Position numbers and translations under genes: made by a program. The notes below the pieces were generated by a model. That model did no database searches. It was not told the origin of the DNA and saw nothing but the letters and a program-made list of their open reading frames with translations. From Pseudomonas sp. Tri1 (GTDB taxonomy: Bacteria > Pseudomonadota > Gammaproteobacteria > Pseudomonadales > Pseudomonadaceae), in assembly GCF_017968885.1 (NCBI RefSeq), contig NZ_CP072913.1, forward strand, positions 6,302,501 through 6,366,500: 64,000 nt of DNA. The letters run 5' to 3'. How positions within the stretch are numbered: position 1 is the first letter of the stretch; each line of letters opens with the position of its first letter. Of this stretch, positions 28,404 through 37,124 are shown in pieces.

Positions 28404-28427
28404 TTTCTAGAGTACAAGCTCTAGAAA
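28404..28427. promoter_or_regulatory. Candidate operator between laoR and laoC
   Basis: A perfect inverted repeat with 9-base arms, TTTCTAGAG and CTCTAGAAA, around spacer TACAAG, lying 33 bases before the laoC start in the divergent laoR-laoC promoter region. Size and symmetry fit a TetR-dimer site. Binding by LaoR is inference. Confidence 0.55.
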
Positions 28428-28459
28428 ACACCCATTCCAATAATATCCGGTGCCCGACA

Positions 28460-29890
28460 ATGCCTGCCGACGTTGCTTACTTGCACGAGTCTCAACAGCA
28501 ACCAGGCCAACTGCGGGCGCTCTTCGATGCCCAGCGCCAGGCCTACGCCGCCCATCCCATGCCACCGGCCGAACAGCGCCGGCAATGGCTCAAGGCATTG
28601 CGGGAACTGTTAAGCAACGAACGACAAGCGTTGATCGATGCTATCAGCCAGGATTTCAGCCACCGCAGCGCGGACGAGACGCTGTTGGCCGAGTTGATGC
28701 CGAGCCTGCATGGCATTCATTACGCCAGCCGGCACCTCAAGGGCTGGATGAAACCCTCCCGGCGCAAGGTCGGCATGGCCTTCCAACCGGCGTCGGCCAA
28801 AGTGGTGTATCAGCCGCTGGGAGTGGTCGGGGTCATCGTGCCGTGGAACTACCCGTTGTTCTTGGCCATTGGGCCGTTGGTGGGGGCGTTGGCGGCGGGC
28901 AACCGGGTCATGCTCAAGCTCAGCGAAGCGACCCCCGCGACCGGGTTGCTGCTCAAGCAATTGCTGGCCCAGATTTTCCCCCAGGACCTGGTTTGCGTGG
29001 TGCTCGGCGAGGCCGAGGTCGGCATGGCGTTTTCCAAACTACCGTTCGATCACCTGCTGTTCACCGGTGCCACCAGCATTGGCAAGCACGTGATGCGTGC
29101 CGCCGCCGAAAACCTGACCCCGGTCACCCTCGAACTGGGTGGAAAATCGCCGGCCATCGTGTCCATCGACGTTCCCCTCAAGGACGCCGCCGAGCGCATT
29201 GCTTTCGGCAAAACCCTGAACGCCGGACAAACCTGTGTCGCACCGGATTACGTGCTGGTACCGCAGAGCCGCGTCGGTGAATTCGTTGAAGCGTATCGCC
29301 AGGCGGTTCGCGGGTTTTATCCGACTTTGGCTGACAATCCGGACTACACCGCGATCATCAACGAACGACAACTGGCACGGCTCAACGGCTACATCAGCGA
29401 CGCCACCAGCAAGGGCGCACTGCTGATCGAGCTGTTCGACCAAAGCCAGGGGCGGCGCATGGCCCACAGCCTGTTGCTCAATGTCAGCGACGACATGACC
29501 GTGATGCAGGATGAAATCTTCGGTCCGCTGCTGCCCATCGTGCCGTATGAGCGTCTGGACCAGGCCTTTGCCTACATCAATCAGCGGCCTCGCCCGCTGG
29601 CGCTCTACTACTTTGGCTACAACAAGGCCGAACAGAATCGCGTGCTCCACGAAACCCATTCCGGTGGTGTCTGTTTGAACGACACGCTGTTGCACGTTGC
29701 CCAGGATGACATGCCGTTCGGCGGCATCGGCGCCTCGGGGATGGGGCACTACCACGGGCACGAGGGTTTCCTGACCTTCAGCAAGGCCAAGGGCGTGCTG
29801 ACCAAACAGCGCTTCAACGCCGCGAAACTGATTTATCCACCTTACGGCAAGCCTCTGCAGAAGCTGATCCAGAAGCTGTTCGTCCGTTAA
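28460..29890 (+). CDS. laoC: Aldehyde dehydrogenase LaoC (coniferyl aldehyde dehydrogenase family)
   Basis: A 476-residue NAD(P)-dependent aldehyde dehydrogenase. Key positions are visible: VGVIVPWNYPLF (residues 122-133), general-base Glu225 in LELGGKSPAIV, and nucleophile Cys259 in NAGQTCVAPDYV. The class is often annotated as coniferyl aldehyde dehydrogenase (calB). The order with a Tat-signal protein, a GMC oxidoreductase and a divergent TetR gene matches laoC-laoB-laoA/laoR of P. aeruginosa, where the system oxidises long-chain alcohols and aldehydes from alkylsulfate or alkane breakdown. Gene names rest on this synteny. Confidence 0.88.
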   Translation: MPADVAYLHESQQQPGQLRALFDAQRQAYAAHPMPPAEQRRQWLKALRELLSNERQALIDAISQDFSHRSADETLLAELMPSLHGIHYASRHLKGWMKPSRRKVGMAFQPASAKVVYQPLGVVGVIVPWNYPLFLAIGPLVGALAAGNRVMLKLSEATPATGLLLKQLLAQIFPQDLVCVVLGEAEVGMAFSKLPFDHLLFTGATSIGKHVMRAAAENLTPVTLELGGKSPAIVSIDVPLKDAAERIAFGKTLNAGQTCVAPDYVLVPQSRVGEFVEAYRQAVRGFYPTLADNPDYTAIINERQLARLNGYISDATSKGALLIELFDQSQGRRMAHSLLLNVSDDMTVMQDEIFGPLLPIVPYERLDQAFAYINQRPRPLALYYFGYNKAEQNRVLHETHSGGVCLNDTLLHVAQDDMPFGGIGASGMGHYHGHEGFLTFSKAKGVLTKQRFNAAKLIYPPYGKPLQKLIQKLFVR

Positions 29891-29917
29891 CACGCATCTT
29901 CCCGGGCAATAACAATA

Positions 29918-30463
29918 ATGAACCCAAGCCTGACCGATACACCCACACTGTCACGGCGCGACCTGCTGAAATTCAGCCTCGGCGCCAGCGCGTTCCTGGC
30001 CAGCGTCGGGTTGGCAGCCAGCCTGGGCGGGTGCTCGCCCAGCCAACCGGCCAGCGGGCTGGCAGCCCTGCGCGACAGCGACCTGCCGTTCCTGCGCGCT
30101 GTCATCCCCGTGATGCTGGACGGCGCCGTGGCCGTCGAAAAGATCGCCACGGCCACCGGCGCCACCCTGCAAAGCCTGGATACCGGCCTGGCTCATCTGT
30201 CGCCGTCCATGCTCAAGCTCACTCGCCAACTGTTCGACGTCCTCACCCTGGGCATTACCCGTGGGCCGCTGACCGGGGTCTGGGGCGCGTGGGAAAACGC
30301 CAGCGCCGATGACATCCGTCAATTCCTCGATCGCTGGGAAAACAGCTCACTGGACCTTCTGCGACAAGGCCATAGCTCGTTGCTGCAGATGGTGATGATG
30401 GCGTGGTACAGCCGGGCCGAGGCCTGGGCACATTGCGGGTATCCGGGACCACCAACAGTCTGA
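29918..30463 (+). CDS. laoB: Twin-arginine signal protein LaoB
   Basis: A 181-residue protein with a Tat-like leader: TLSRRDLLKFSLGASAFLASVGLAASLGG shows the twin Arg13-Arg14 motif and a hydrophobic core, followed by a Cys in GGCSP that could be a lipobox or just the cleavage area. The rest is helical with no recognised catalytic motif and resembles the small gamma-like subunits that accompany membrane-bound GMC dehydrogenases. It sits 27 bases after laoC and 80 before laoA. Likely escorts or anchors LaoA; this is inference from such complexes. Confidence 0.8.
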   Translation: MNPSLTDTPTLSRRDLLKFSLGASAFLASVGLAASLGGCSPSQPASGLAALRDSDLPFLRAVIPVMLDGAVAVEKIATATGATLQSLDTGLAHLSPSMLKLTRQLFDVLTLGITRGPLTGVWGAWENASADDIRQFLDRWENSSLDLLRQGHSSLLQMVMMAWYSRAEAWAHCGYPGPPTV

Positions 30464-30475
30464 AAGCCAGGTGGT

Positions 30476-30507
30476 CCTGTGGGAGCGAGCAAGCTCGCTC
30501 CCACAGG
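30476..30507. repeat. Collapsed REP palindrome between laoB and laoA
   Basis: Perfect inverted repeat: arms CCTGTGGGAGCGAGC (30476-30490) and GCTCGCTCCCACAGG (30493-30507) with only AA between. It looks like a REP pair that lost its spacer. As RNA it would be a 15-base-pair hairpin inside the lao transcript. Confidence 0.88.
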
Positions 30508-30543
30508 GACATCGTAAACTTTAAATAATAAGAGACCCCCAGA

Positions 30544-32139
30544 ATGCCCGTACCCGATCCCTTCCGCGAAGGCCTCGCCCGTGGCTGGACCACCCACAAC
30601 GGCGCGCAGTTGACCCAGGACCTGAGCCTGGAAGCGGATGTGGCGATCATCGGCAGCGGCGCCGGTGGCGGCACCACGGCCGAAATTCTCAGCGCTGCCG
30701 GCTACCGCGTGCTGCTGATCGAGGAAGGCCCGCTCAAGACCAGCAACGACTTTAAGATGCTTGAGGACCAGGCCTACACCAGCCTGTACCAGGAAGGGCT
30801 CGGGCGCATGAGCAAGGACGGCGCCATCACCATTCTTCAAGGCCGGGCGGTGGGTGGCACGACGCTGATCAACTGGACCTCCAGCTTTCGCACCCCCGCT
30901 CAAACCCTTGACCACTGGGCCACCGAGCACAACGTCAAGGGCCACAGCCCCGCCGAGATGGCGCCCTGGTTCGAACAGATGGAGCAACGCCTGGGTGTGG
31001 CGCCGTGGCTGATTCCACCCAATGCCAACAACGACGTGATCCGCAAGGGCTGTGAACGATTGGGCTACAGCTGGCACGTTATCCCGCGCAACGTACGCGG
31101 CTGCTGGAACCTGGGCTATTGCGGCATGGGCTGCCCGACCAACGCCAAGCAGTCGATGCTGGTCACCACCATCCCGGCCACGCTGGACAAGGGTGGCGTG
31201 CTGCTTTACCTGGCGCGGGCCGAGCGCCTGATCATCAAGAACGATGGAATTGCCGGCCTGGAGTGCCTGGCCATGGACGAGCGTTGCGTGACACCGACCG
31301 GGCGACGCATCACCGTCAAGGCTCGACACTATGTACTGGCCGGCGGCGGCATCAACAGCCCAGCCCTACTGCTACGCTCCGATGCGCCGGATCCGCACGA
31401 ACGCCTGGGCAAGCGCACTTTCCTGCATCTGGTGAACATGTCCGCCGGGCAATTCGACGAGGTCATCAACCCGTTCTACGGCGCCCCGCAATCGATTTAT
31501 TCCGATCATTTCCAATGGCTGGACGGTGCTGCTGGCAAAATGTCCTACAAGCTTGAGGTGCCGCCCTTGCACCCAGCCCTCGCCGCCACGTTGCTCGGCG
31601 GCTTGGGGCGCGAGAACGCCCTGCACATGGCGCAACTGCCCCACACCCACGCCATGCTGGCGTTGTTGCGCGATGGTTTTCATCCAGACAGCCCCGGCGG
31701 CAGCGTCGAGTTGCGCAGCGACGGCACACCCGTGCTCGACTATCACGTTTCGCCGTACGCCTGGGACGGTTTGCGCCGGGCCTTCCACAGCATGGCCGAG
31801 ATTCAGTTCGCCGGTGGCGCCAGGGCGGTCATGCCCATGCACAGCGATGCCCGCTATGTGAAAACCCTGGCCGAAGCCCGCACGCAGATCGACGGCCTTG
31901 ACCTTGCCTTGTACCGCACGCGCCTGGGCAGCGCTCACGTGATGGGGGGCTGCGCCATGGGTGAAGATCCCAAAACTGCCGTCACCGACAGCCTTGGTCG
32001 TCATCACCAACTGCACAATCTCTCAATCCATGACGGTTCACTGTTCCCCACCAGCATCGGCGCCAACCCACAATTATCGGTGTACGGCCTGACGGCCCAA
32101 CTGGCGACTTCCCTGGCCGAACGTCTGAAGAAATCATGA
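30544..32139 (+). CDS. laoA: GMC-family alcohol dehydrogenase LaoA
   Basis: A 531-residue FAD-dependent GMC oxidoreductase. The dinucleotide motif is VAIIGSGAGGGTTAE (residues 33-47), GRAVGGTTLINW follows as the GMC signature 1 region, and the C-terminal catalytic segment has the His-containing SAHVMGGCAMG and the GANPQLSVYGLTAQLA end. It oxidises long-chain alcohols in the LaoABC system of P. aeruginosa. The Cys-rich NLGYCGMGCPTNAKQS stretch is typical of the long-chain-alcohol/gluconate-type subgroup. RBS is weak (AGACCCCCAGA). Confidence 0.88.
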   Translation: MPVPDPFREGLARGWTTHNGAQLTQDLSLEADVAIIGSGAGGGTTAEILSAAGYRVLLIEEGPLKTSNDFKMLEDQAYTSLYQEGLGRMSKDGAITILQGRAVGGTTLINWTSSFRTPAQTLDHWATEHNVKGHSPAEMAPWFEQMEQRLGVAPWLIPPNANNDVIRKGCERLGYSWHVIPRNVRGCWNLGYCGMGCPTNAKQSMLVTTIPATLDKGGVLLYLARAERLIIKNDGIAGLECLAMDERCVTPTGRRITVKARHYVLAGGGINSPALLLRSDAPDPHERLGKRTFLHLVNMSAGQFDEVINPFYGAPQSIYSDHFQWLDGAAGKMSYKLEVPPLHPALAATLLGGLGRENALHMAQLPHTHAMLALLRDGFHPDSPGGSVELRSDGTPVLDYHVSPYAWDGLRRAFHSMAEIQFAGGARAVMPMHSDARYVKTLAEARTQIDGLDLALYRTRLGSAHVMGGCAMGEDPKTAVTDSLGRHHQLHNLSIHDGSLFPTSIGANPQLSVYGLTAQLATSLAERLKKS

Positions 32140-32167
32140 ATATGCGGGTTATTCGCAGCGTCTATAG

Positions 32168-33122
<955 letters not shown>

Positions 33123-33152
33123 GCCAGATCATTTTGTAGCGCCGATGCGGGC

Positions 33153-33250
33153 CCTATCGCGAGCAAGCTCGCTCCCACAAGTGATTGGCTTCAGACACAA
33201 ATGGTGTAAATCCAGCAGATCCCTGTGGGAGCGAGCTTGCTCGCGATGAG
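33153..33250. repeat. REP inverted pair (REPIN)
   Basis: An inverted copy GAGCAAGCTCGCTCCCACA (33161-33179) faces CCTGTGGGAGCGAGCTTGCT (33222-33241). Between the convergent ferredoxin gene and the small membrane protein gene. Confidence 0.92.
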
Positions 33251-33272
33251 GCCATCCGCCGCACCGAACGCT

Positions 33273-33593
33273 TCACTCCTGCCGCTCAAACCCCTCCCCC
33301 ACACACCCCAGGCACCGCACGAACGTGGCCTTCGCCGGGTCCACCACCAGCGCCTTCCCCGCATCGCCAACCCCACCGCCCAGCGCGGTAAACGGCAGGG
33401 ACACCACAAATGCGCCGGCACCAATCACGGTGGCGGCCAGTAACAGCGGGCGAGCAATCAGCAGGTCGCCGATCATGGCAAAGGCAGGCGGATTCTGGAT
33501 GGTGTAGCGCGGGTCGCCGCTGCCATCGTTTGCCCAGACAGGCAAACCGACACTCAGCAACAGCGCAAGAACGACAGGTCGAAACAGCTTCAT
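33273..33593 (-). CDS. Small exported or membrane protein, unrecognised
   Basis: A 106-residue protein. Residues 1-22 look like a signal peptide ([22 protein letters not shown]). A second hydrophobic stretch (about residues 45-75, [25 protein letters not shown]) suggests one or two membrane helices, and there is a C-terminal CLGC. I do not recognise a family with a known function. The start at 33593 gives the signal peptide; a 6-codon longer start is possible. Confidence 0.7.
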   Translation of the reverse strand: MKLFRPVVLALLLSVGLPVWANDGSGDPRYTIQNPPAFAMIGDLLIARPLLLAATVIGAGAFVVSLPFTALGGGVGDAGKALVVDPAKATFVRCLGCVGEGFERQE

Positions 33594-33650
33594 GTGGCGA
33601 TCCTTCGGCAAAGTAGCAGTATGACTACTGACTATAGACCGTAGGCCGAA

Positions 33651-34463
33651 TCAGCTCTGGCAGCGCGGACACCAGACACTGGCGCGCTGGCCCAGGCGAA
33701 TTTCCCGCAGCCCTGTGCCACAGACCTTACACGGCTCCCCGCCCCGACCGTAGACGAACAATTCCTGCTGAAAATAACCGGGCTGGCCATCGCCGCCGAT
33801 AAAGTCCCGCAGCGTGGTACCGCCACGCTCGATGGCATGGGTGAGGATGCGTTTGATCTCGACCGCCAGCTTCAAGTAACGCGCCCTGGAAATACCTCCC
33901 GCTTCCCGACGCGGATCGATGCCGGCGGCAAACAACGCTTCGGTCGCATAGATATTGCCCACACCCACCACCACCGCGTTGTCCATGATGAACGGCTTGA
34001 CCGCCATGGAGCGCCCACGGGAGAGCTGGAACAGTCGCTCGCCATCGAACAGCTCGGTCAACGGCTCGGGACCGAGACGAATCAGCAGTTCATGGTTGAG
34101 TGGGTCGAGGCTCCAGAGCATCGCGCCAAAGCGCCGGGGGTCGGTGTAGCGCAAGGCCAGGCCGGATTCCAGCTCGATGTCCACGTGCTCGTGCTTGGCG
34201 GCGGGCATGCCGACTTCTACCAACCGCAGGTTGCCGGACATGCCCAAATGGCTGATCAAGGTGCCGACTTCGGCGTTGATCAGCAGGTATTTGGCCCGCC
34301 GCTCCACCTGCACGATGCGCTGGCCCGAGAGCCGCACATCGAGGTCTTCCGGAATCGGCCAGCGCAGGCGGCGGTCGCGTACCACCACGCGGCTGACCCG
34401 CTGCCCTTCTAGATGTGGCGCGATTCCGCGGCGGGTAGTTTCGACTTCCGGCAGTTCTGGCAT
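33651..34463 (-). CDS. mutM: Formamidopyrimidine-DNA glycosylase MutM (Fpg)
   Basis: A 270-residue base-excision enzyme starting [13 protein letters not shown], where the N-terminal Pro2 becomes the Schiff-base nucleophile and Glu3 is catalytic. The helix-two-turn-helix lies in the middle and the C-terminal zinc finger has C-x2-C and C-x2-C pairs (CKVCGTG...VWCPRC). It removes 8-oxoguanine. It is 29 bases downstream of the HDOD gene in the same direction. Confidence 0.96.
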   Translation of the reverse strand: MPELPEVETTRRGIAPHLEGQRVSRVVVRDRRLRWPIPEDLDVRLSGQRIVQVERRAKYLLINAEVGTLISHLGMSGNLRLVEVGMPAAKHEHVDIELESGLALRYTDPRRFGAMLWSLDPLNHELLIRLGPEPLTELFDGERLFQLSRGRSMAVKPFIMDNAVVVGVGNIYATEALFAAGIDPRREAGGISRARYLKLAVEIKRILTHAIERGGTTLRDFIGGDGQPGYFQQELFVYGRGGEPCKVCGTGLREIRLGQRASVWCPRCQS

Positions 34464-34492
34464 GGGATTCTCGAGTCAGGCAAGCCCGGCAC

Positions 34493-35362
34493 TCAACGAG
34501 TGGCGAGGTCGCGAATTTCCTGTTTCTGGGTCTGGAAGTCGTATTCCGACAAACCGATGTAATCGAGCACCAGGCTGCCGACACTATCCCACTCATGATC
34601 TTCGGCCTGATTGCCGAGCACCCGGTGGGAAGCACAGATGTTCTCGGACATTTTCAGGATCGCCAGCAGGTTTTTCAGCTGGCTGTTGTTGCGCGAAGAC
34701 TCGTCGCTGAAAATCGCCAGGGCGTTGTGGTGGTTGGCGATGGCCTGGCTGACGTGATCTGGCAGGCGCCAGGACTTGGAGGTGTAGTAACCGACCACCG
34801 CATGGTTGGTGTTGAACACGCGGTTCTCGGTGTCCACCACCCGACACTCGGCATTGGCATTGGCGTAGGCCTCCTCCAGCACGCCCATGTAATCGGGAAA
34901 CTGCTTGAGCATCAACGGCACGCCGCAATCGTGGAACAACCCCAACGCGTAGGCTTCGTCGCCATTTTCCAGGCCGACGCGCTTGGCCAGGGTCAGGCAG
35001 GTCATCGCCACGTCCTGGGCGGTATCCCAGAAACGGTTCAGGGTGACGATGGCGTCATCGTGCAACTCGCCCTTGATCGACTGCGCATTGATCAGGTTGA
35101 TGATCGAACGACTGCCCAGCAGGTTCACCGCGCGCTGGATCGAGGTAATCTTGTTGCGCAGGCCGTAATACGGCGAGTTGACGATCTTGAGCAAGGCACC
35201 GGAAAGGCCGGGATCGTGGGAGATCAGCTTGGCGATGGTCTCCAGGTCCGGGTCGGGCATGTACTGTTCCATCTGCAGATCCACCATGATCTGCGGCTGG
35301 GGCGGCACACTGATCCCTTGCAGGGACTGTTGGATCTGTTCGGCGGAAAGTTCTTTGGACAT
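34493..35362 (-). CDS. HDOD-domain protein
   Basis: A 289-residue protein with an HDOD domain across about residues 18-215 (ISHDPGLSGALLKIVNSPYYGLRNKITSIQRAVNLLG split over the early part, then GLFHDCGVPLM and the TNHAVVGYYTSKSWRLPDHV segment). HDOD proteins resemble HD phosphohydrolases but usually lack full metal sites and take part in signalling. No GGDEF or EAL domain is attached. It probably shares a transcript with mutM; no functional link is implied. Confidence 0.88.
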   Translation of the reverse strand: MSKELSAEQIQQSLQGISVPPQPQIMVDLQMEQYMPDPDLETIAKLISHDPGLSGALLKIVNSPYYGLRNKITSIQRAVNLLGSRSIINLINAQSIKGELHDDAIVTLNRFWDTAQDVAMTCLTLAKRVGLENGDEAYALGLFHDCGVPLMLKQFPDYMGVLEEAYANANAECRVVDTENRVFNTNHAVVGYYTSKSWRLPDHVSQAIANHHNALAIFSDESSRNNSQLKNLLAILKMSENICASHRVLGNQAEDHEWDSVGSLVLDYIGLSEYDFQTQKQEIRDLATR

Positions 35363-35498
35363 GAGTACACACTCCGGGTCAGGCGGGGATTCTAACCCTT
35401 AAAGATGGATCCGATACACCGCCGCCCACCTATCGTCCTTCAAGCCCGCCATCCCCTGCAACACGGTATACTCCCGCTCTTTTTTCCGGAGCGACGTC

Positions 35499-36695
35499 AT
35501 GTCCCTGCCTAGCCTGCGCCTCAAAGCCAACGCCGACCGTCGCCTGCGCGCCGGCCACCTGTGGGTCTACAGTAACGAAATCGATGTGGCGGCCACTCCG
35601 CTGCACAGCTTCAAGGCCGGCGACCAGGCCATCCTCGAAGCCGCCGGTGGCAAGCCGTTGGGCATCGTCGCGATGAGCCCCAACAACCTGATCTGTGCTC
35701 GTCTGTTGTCCCGTGACGTGAAGCTGCCGCTGGACAAATCCCTGCTGGTGCATCGCCTCAACGTCGCGCTGTCGTTGCGCGAGCGACTATTCGACAAGCC
35801 GTTCTATCGCCTGGTCTATGGCGATTCCGACTTGTTACCGGGCCTGGTGGTCGACCGTTTCGGCGATATCCTGGTGGTGCAGATCGCCTCTGCCACCATG
35901 GAAGCCCACAAGGACGACGTGATCGCCGCCCTGACCCAGGTGCTCAAGCCCAGCGGCATCCTGTTCAAGAACGACTCGGCCGCCCGCGATGCCGAGGGCC
36001 TGAACCGCTACGTCGAAACCGTGTTCGGCCTGGTGCCGGAATGGGTCGCCCTGGAAGAGAACGGCGTGAAGTTCGAGGCTCCGGTCATGGAAGGCCAGAA
36101 AACCGGCTGGTTCTACGACCACCGCATGAACCGCGCACGCCTGGCGCCATATGCCAAGGGCAAGCGCGTCCTGGACCTGTTCAGCTACATCGGCGGCTGG
36201 GGGGTGCAAGCGGCGGCGTTCGGTGCCAGTGAAGTGTTCTGCGTCGACGCCTCGGCCTTCGCCCTTGACGGTGTCGAGCGCAACGCGGCGCTCAATGGCT
36301 TCGCCGAGAAACTGACCTGCATCGAAGGCGACGTGTTCGAAGCCTTGAAGGAGCTCAAGGCCAGCGAAGAACGTTTCGACGTGATCGTTGCTGACCCACC
36401 CGCTTTCATCAAGCGCAAGAAAGACCTGAAAAATGGTGAAGGCGCCTATCGCCGTCTCAACGAACAAGCCATGCGCCTGCTCAGCAAGGACGGCATCCTG
36501 GTCAGTGCTTCATGCTCGATGCACCTGCCCGAAGACGACCTGCAGAACATCCTGCTGACCAGTGCCCGCCACCTGGACCGCAATATCCAATTGCTCGAAC
36601 GCGGCGGCCAGGGGCCGGATCATCCAGTGCACCCGGCAATTGCCGAAACCCGCTACATCAAGAGCATTACCTGCCGGCTGTTGCCCAACAGTTGA
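35499..36695 (+). CDS. rlmI: 23S rRNA (cytosine(1962)-C5)-methyltransferase RlmI-type
   Basis: A 398-residue protein with an N-terminal PUA domain (residues about 1-75, KANADRRLRAGHLWVYSNEI), a linker, and a C-terminal Rossmann methyltransferase. SAM motif is VLDLFSYIGGWGVQAAAFGA, and the VADPPAFIKRKKDLKNGEGAYRRL catalytic motif and SCSMHLPED follow. It modifies 23S rRNA at C1962 in E. coli. Terminated at 36754-36779. Confidence 0.9.
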   Translation: MSLPSLRLKANADRRLRAGHLWVYSNEIDVAATPLHSFKAGDQAILEAAGGKPLGIVAMSPNNLICARLLSRDVKLPLDKSLLVHRLNVALSLRERLFDKPFYRLVYGDSDLLPGLVVDRFGDILVVQIASATMEAHKDDVIAALTQVLKPSGILFKNDSAARDAEGLNRYVETVFGLVPEWVALEENGVKFEAPVMEGQKTGWFYDHRMNRARLAPYAKGKRVLDLFSYIGGWGVQAAAFGASEVFCVDASAFALDGVERNAALNGFAEKLTCIEGDVFEALKELKASEERFDVIVADPPAFIKRKKDLKNGEGAYRRLNEQAMRLLSKDGILVSASCSMHLPEDDLQNILLTSARHLDRNIQLLERGGQGPDHPVHPAIAETRYIKSITCRLLPNS

Positions 36696-36753
36696 GTCCC
36701 TGGCGGGGCCGGAGCGACCGCTCTGTGCCCCGTACATAGACATACGATGTGAT

Positions 36754-36779
36754 TCGCAGCCTTGGCTGCGATTTTTTTT
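36754..36779 (+). terminator. Intrinsic terminator after rlmI
   Basis: Stem TCGCAGCC (36754-36761) with GGCTGCGA (36764-36771), two-base loop, then eight T. It insulates the following peptide operon from rlmI readthrough. Confidence 0.9.
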
Positions 36780-36882
36780 GCGCGTATGAAAAGTTACCGA
36801 GCACCGAAGTTAATACCGACTTTGGCGAATCTTGTATGAACTCTCCCACATTATTACTGGAGCTTTCCTACTCAATACTCAC

Positions 36883-36910
36883 TTGCCAAGCCCCCATTAC
36901 AAACTATGAT
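36883..36910 (+). promoter_or_regulatory. Candidate sigma-70 promoter of the peptide operon
   Basis: TTGCCA (36883-36888), 16-base spacer, TATGAT (36905-36910): each hexamer is one base from consensus. The start of transcription would be near 36917, leaving about 60 bases of leader before the small peptide gene. An inverted repeat GTCAC-ATGGCA-GTGAC (36917-36932) lies right at that point and could be an operator. Confidence 0.6.
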
Positions 36911-36977
36911 TGAGCTGTCACATGGCAGTGACGACCATTAGAAGCACAACACTTGTTTCAAACAAAGGAGCTGCATC

Positions 36978-37052
36978 ATGAAAGCAATCAATCTGGAAGC
37001 TGACAAAATCGCTAATCTGGCGGGCCTGATTGTTCCCAAAGCCGCTAAGTAA
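36978..37052 (+). CDS. 24-residue putative precursor peptide
   Basis: A 24-codon gene starting MKAINLEADKI and ending LIVPKAAK at TAA 37050-37052. A strong AAAGGAG (36964-36970) lies 7 bases before the ATG. It has four Lys, two Asn, one Glu, one Asp and one Pro, the rest Ala/Ile/Leu/Val/Gly, and no Cys, Ser, Thr, His or aromatic residue. It is too short for most gene callers. Placed 72 bases before a SagB-type dehydrogenase and a diiron oxygenase, it is best read as the precursor of a ribosomally made, modified peptide. Alternatives are a regulatory leader peptide or a small membrane-active peptide; it is not PqqA (no Glu-x3-Tyr). No peptidase gene is nearby. Confidence 0.72.
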   Translation: MKAINLEADKIANLAGLIVPKAAK

Positions 37053-37059
37053 GTAACCG

Positions 37060-37093
37060 ATGGGGCCGAGGAGTGCCGGCGCTTCGACCCCAT
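37060..37093 (+). promoter_or_regulatory. Stem-loop between peptide gene and dehydrogenase gene
   Basis: ATGGGG (37060-37065) pairs with CCCCAT (37088-37093), enclosing a GC-rich segment that can pair further (GCCG/CGGC). There is no T run. In peptide operons such a structure often protects the upstream message so that precursor is made in excess of the enzymes; that role here is inference. Confidence 0.4.
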
Positions 37094-37124
37094 CCAGACT
37101 CTTCGCCCAGCGGAATCAATTTTC

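Noticed and set aside
35467..35472. TATACT before rlmI considered as a promoter
   Set aside because: The sequence 17 bases upstream (GCCCGC) has no resemblance to a -35 element.
36978..37052. The 24-codon gene considered as pqqA or as a type I toxin
   Set aside because: It lacks the Glu and Tyr used in PQQ synthesis and no pqq genes follow. It has no long hydrophobic membrane stretch and no antisense RNA signal, and modification enzymes are adjacent.
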